This document shows, piece by piece, positions 59,500-64,000 of a stretch of 64,000 nucleotides of DNA. The first letter of the stretch is position 1. Each line of letters begins with the position of its first letter. The translations under genes and the position numbers were made by a program. The stretch lies in assembly GCA_019022495.1 (NCBI GenBank), contig JAFEKR010000005.1:992001-1056000 (forward strand), read 5' to 3'. Below the pieces are notes generated by a model that was not told the origin of the DNA, made no database searches, and saw only the letters and a program-made list of their open reading frames with translations. This DNA is from Epichloe hybrida. Taxonomy: Eukaryota; Ascomycota; Sordariomycetes; Hypocreales; Clavicipitaceae.

Positions 59500-62400
59500 A
59501 CCCTTCTATCCTAATAGTTGCCTTATTGCTTATAATAAACCTCTTAAATGCCTTGTTTAGCAATACCTTCGTAAATACATTAGCAAGGTTATTATTCCTA
59601 TTAATCTATCTAATCTTGTAAATCTCTTATTACTTATATGATTAACAAAGGGCTATAATATTAATTATAAGACACTTCTCCTTCGTAGTACTAAGCTTAA
59701 TAAGGCATTTATACAAAGAGTATAAATTAGTATAGATAACAATAGGAATCATAAGGAGGTTTAATTAATAAGTAATTAACCTAAGCGTTATCAAGACCGC
59801 GTAAGCTATATTAGCACTAGCAACTATGCTATAGATCTCAGAGGCAAGTATACTTCTCGTAACTCTCTTACTCTTAGTAAAGCTATAGTGCATAATATTA
59901 CCTTAGATTATAAAGGTGCTTTCCTCTTAAACTTCACTAGCTAGGATAAGCACATAGCCTAGCTAGAAAGTAAGGTCCTAGTTATTAGCAAATGATCCAT
60001 TTATAAATACAAAAAGCTTTGCCTTTTTAAGATTAAATAGTATAAACCTTAATCCTTAGCTTAGATTATTAATTTACTATTAAATCTATTAGTTTAGGCT
60101 CTTTATATCTTAAGGTAATAGCTCTTAGTGTTATATAGTAATAGAGAGGTTAAAGCAAGCTTTAGGTTAGTAAATTAAAGTAATATACACGCCTTAAGCT
60201 TATTATTCTATATATACCTATTTTAAATTAGTTAGTAGGATTAACTAAAGCTTTCCACTCTAGCCCTTCTACCTTAGCATAATTACATCATTTTTAAGAG
60301 TAATAATACTACTATTAAAGGTTAGTAGGTTCCTTATAGAAAGGATTTACTTTAGTTTAGTAGCAAAAGAAGTAGCTTTTAATTAATCTTTCTCTTATTA
60401 AGAGAACTTACGGTCAGACAGTCCAATTATATTATTAGTCTATATCCTTATACACACAAAGGTTAGGTTCTCCTTCGTTATCACAAGCAGGCACAGGTTG
60501 AACGTAGAGGTCATTATCTAGAGTATTTCTCTATAGTGACAATAATACATTACTTACTAGTAGGTGCTAGCTTCTATAATACTATATAGAGGCTTAATTA
60601 CTTATATTATTATGCCTATAGGGTATAAGTAATGGATTTAGATAGGGATTTAGGCTAGGATTATATAACTAAGAAGCGTTTATGCTTATATATAGGCCTA
60701 TATAATATCACAAAGCTAGAGAATAAGGCCTAGTAATAATAACGTAGGTGCTATTATAAGGATTAATCACTAGCTAGCTTGCTAGATTATTAAGGCCTGT
60801 GTAAGGATCGCTAGCTTCTCCTTATCGCCGTAACCTTAAATCACAAGCCTTGACTTCTTGTACGAATCCATTATCTTGCCCTTCACCTCGTTAATAATAT
60901 AGGAATTAAAAATTTAAACTCTACTATGCTCTCTTTTATTATACTTAATAAATTTAAACACACCTTATTTAATTAGAGAATTAATCTTAGCTTTAGTAGA
61001 TAGCTTAAAGGGTTCGCTAGGGGTCTTAATAATTCCTTCCTCACGTAATTAAATCATAAGCTTAAGGTCAGAGCTTTCCTTAGCTAATAGAAAGATATTA
61101 GTCTTATCTTTTATTTAATTTACATAATTAATATTAGACATAATAATAAGGGGGTTCTTCTAAGGTCTTCTAGGTCCTTGCCTTAGGGGATTAGTAAGAG
61201 GGATAGCTATAGGCTATAAGGAGGCATCTTAGTTATGTACACTCTTAGGAGGTCTCTCTTTATTAGGATCTTTATAAAAAGGCCTAATAGACATTAATCT
61301 AAAGGCCTTAGGGCCTTAAGGGAGCTTAAGAGTATAGGTCTTGCCTTCTATAGCTAATAGCTTATAGGGGCTTACCTATCCTTCGCCTTTATGCCACACA
61401 CATACAAGTAATCCTAGTAGGAGGTTAATAGTTGCAGAGGTGTTAGGACTATTTCTTGTAGCAAAGGTATTACTAACTTTCTACTAGGCATAAATACACT
61501 TAACCTCCTTTATTACTAGTTAGATCATAAGGGCTTACTACATAATATCTAGTAATAGAGGTAATTCCTTAACTATACGAGGATACGCGCTAAAAATAAG
61601 GACTATTAGTATAAGACTATTTAATCCTATAGTGTTATTCATAGCTTTAACTACCATTTACAATACTATAGGCTCTGGCGTTATTAGGCATTCCTATTAG
61701 ATAATATTATAGGCTCTTTAGAGTGGCCTATAATATTACTTAACCTTACTAATGCTATAGTAAGCCTTAATAGGGACGTCTTTAATCTTAATTACTATTA
61801 ATAACATAAGCTACTTAAATTCCTTGCCTCTAAAGGTTATTCTAGTATTTATAATAATTAAATCCAGGGGGCCTAGATAGACATTAATCTAGTAAAGACG
61901 GAGTGCTTCCTATATAGTCTTTATAAAGATATCTTTAATAAATCTAGCTATATTAAAGGATATAGCTATATTAACAACTTATAGAACAGGGCGGTTACTA
62001 TTAAGATACATAATATCCATAATAATTTCGTAATTATAAGCATATTTATCCTAAAGAGTAAATTTAAACTAATATAGGCTATCTACGTGTAATTAGCACT
62101 ACTAGCAAACCTTAGTTAGTTTCTTAATAGCTTTAAACTTAACCTTATGCCCTAATTTATATAGTAAATCATAAAGATATTAAACTAAAGGGTATCTAAA
62201 GCGTTAATATAATTAGCGGAGCTTAATCTCTATAAGATAACTCCAAGCAATACTTTCTTCTTTATTAAGAAGCATCTATACGTGCCCCTATTTACACATA
62301 ATAGGAACCTTAATATTCCCTTACTATAGAACGTTCTCTAATATATAGAAATTAATCTTTAGGCAGGTTATATTATTAAGATATAAGAGAAAGGAAGTAT

Positions 62401-62615
62401 TTATAAGGATTACCTAAAAGAGAATAATTCTAAATAAAGTTAGTACTTTAATTAATCTAAGTGCCTTAATTAGTTCTCTAAGGCTAAATTTAATCTTTAT
62501 CTTCCTAGTATCTAACTTATTAAGCATAATAGTTAGTATTACACTTTACAGAGCTAAGAATTAAGGGTAGCCTACTAATAAACATCCCACAGCACTTATA
62601 TTAGCTATAATACCT
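59500..62615 (-). pseudogene. pol: G pol: protease, integrase, reverse transcriptase, RNase H
   Basis: Minus strand. RNase H end near 59555-59640 (IYKIR-stop-INRNNNLANVFTK). The reverse transcriptase box near 60420-60460 reads CIRI-stop-TNNIIGLSD, the same QTDD-derived type. Integrase near 61850-61900 reads INVYLGPLDLII. Protease near 62582-62612 reads GIIANISAVG where a DTS/DTG triad is expected. Many TAG/TAA; not functional. Confidence 0.82.
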
Positions 62616-63960
62616 TTAAAGGTTCTAGATAAATATTATCCTTTAAGTGTAAATACGCTTAGCGCCTTATCTAGTTCCTAAAGATTAAATAAATCCTTCT
62701 TAACTAGAGCATAAGTTATTACTTTACTAGCAAGAATCTTAGTAGTTATATAGCTATTATAAGTAGTCCTATATGTAAAGAAGCTTATAGGCACTTAGCT
62801 ATTACTATCTTCTTTACTAAAACCAAGTTCTATTAGGTATTAGTTAATATTATTATCCTTAGCTAATTCAGGATTATTATTACCTTTATACTATATTAGG
62901 AACGTATTATATAAAGAAGCTATTAAGTCTATGTAAGAGTAATTCTTAAATTATTAGAATACCTTCTTCTAGTCCTTATCTAAGTGTTTAGTTAACTAAT
63001 AACCTTCTTTACCACATATATAACACTTTTTTAAGCATTAAGGCTTGCTCTTTAATAAAGATTAACTATACTAGGCTTCCTTACCTTTTCTATTATACTT
63101 ATAGTTAGTCTAAAAGTATTCCTTAGTGCTAGCTTCTATAGGGAACTACTACTAATTAATTAAAGCTTTAGATTTACTAATTAACATCCTTATCTATTCA
63201 CAAAAGCATTAGAGGTTAATAGAAAAATTAATAATATAGGCCCTATATTCTAGGATTCCTTTATAAGCATTTAGAATCTAATTATAGAGGTCTAATTCTA
63301 ACTAGGATCTATAAGGATTTGCCCTTTAGAGATTTAAAAGCTTTATTACTAGGTCTTTAAAGCACTTAATCTTTAATTTACTAGGGTTCTCTTAGATAAT
63401 TATAAGTAGTTATAATCTTCCCTATAATAGATAGTTCTTTTAATGCATATTATTTATCTTAAACTTTTACCTAATCCTATAGATAAGAGTTAGGAGATCT
63501 TAGGGGTCTCCTTAGCCTAAAAGGTTCTCTAAGAAGTACTATAGAGGTCTTCCTTTTAGTATAAACTTAAAACTATAGCCTAACTATTCTTATATAATTC
63601 CTAGTATCTTATACTTCCTTTAATAAGTTAAGAGCTTAATATTAAGAATATTATACTCCCTAGTGCTATACTTAATACTCTTATTACTATAGAATTTATT
63701 AAGATTAAGTAGTTACTTTAATAAGGGTTAGCCTATCTCCTAAGGGGAAATAGGAATAATTAAATCTTATAGAAGAGGTACTATAGTCCTAGATTATAGA
63801 GGGGGATTATAGTGCCTTATTATAGGAGGGGAAATAAGGGGGGTTTAGGGTTATAGTTAAGGGCTTATAATAGGGGGATTACCTTTGCTATTACACCTTT
63901 ACCTTACACTTAGCATGCTTAGGGATTAGTATAATAAAATCTAGGAATAAAATAGGAGTA
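62616..63960 (-). pseudogene. gag: G gag (partial)
   Basis: A zinc knuckle at 62997-63036 reads KKCYICGKEGY-stop-LTKH on the minus strand, closest to that of C2. The N-terminal region toward 63960 is G+A-rich on the plus strand and may already be leader. The start codon was not identified. Confidence 0.65.
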
Positions 63961-64000
63961 ATTATAGTAGTTAAGGGGATTAGGGATAATATAAAGTAAT

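Larger units (their letters stand above)
58968..64000 (-). mobile_element. G: Copia element, 3' part, cut by window edge
   Basis: An LTR at the left is followed by a minus-strand RNase H, reverse transcriptase, integrase, protease and gag, collinear with families A and C but divergent from both. The sequence next to the LTR (coding strand AAAGAGAGAGAGTTTCTAG) matches that of C. The 5' LTR lies beyond 64000, so the target duplication is untested. Confidence 0.85.

Overview
The window is a fully nested transposable-element block from a filamentous ascomycete (Pezizomycotina). I find no host gene in 64 kb. The sequence is very A+T-rich, and the coding frames of retrotransposons can be followed for kilobases, interrupted almost only by TAG/TAA where Gln or Trp is expected and by Asp-to-Asn changes at catalytic sites (YVND, YLND, YINN, QTNN). 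That is the mark of C-to-T change on both strands, that is, RIP (repeat-induced point mutation). I cannot name the species.

Layout, left to right. (1) 1-1108: the 5' end of a minus-strand Copia element (family A) cut by the window edge. (2) 1404-33746: a minus-strand Copia element, C1, split into four pieces by three later insertions: chromovirus D (2714-10125), Copia element E (11748-19227) and giant chromovirus F (22113-32735). E itself carries a 323-bp TRIM in its 5' LTR and a 110-bp solo-LTR-like insertion in gag. (3) 34654-41466: C2, an uninterrupted second copy of C in inverted orientation. (4) 43274-43682: a hAT-type MITE. (5) 43751-50511 and 51653-58273: family-A Copia elements A and B, both minus strand. 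(6) 58968-64000: the 3' part of another minus-strand Copia element, G, cut by the right edge. Spacers are A+T-rich and carry only short tandem repeats.

The boundaries are well supported. Perfect 5-bp target duplications flank C1 (GTTAC), C2 (ATTAT), D (CCTTC), E (AAAGG), F (ATAAC), A (ATATA), the TRIM (AAATC) and the 110-bp insert (CTAAA); the MITE has an 8-bp one (ATTAAGAT). Removing D, E and F with one target copy each leaves C1 at 6813 bp, exactly the length of C2.

Four points stand out. Every element with both LTRs present shows RIP damage that fades toward its own outer ends, inside the LTRs. F carries a long extra sense-strand reading frame (about 980 codons, with a coiled-coil part) downstream of its chromodomain. 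The TRIM shares LTR start, polypurine tract and half-tRNA primer site with E, and holds a pol III A box and B box. Families A, C and G form one Copia lineage whose reverse transcriptase box derives from QTDD rather than YVDD.
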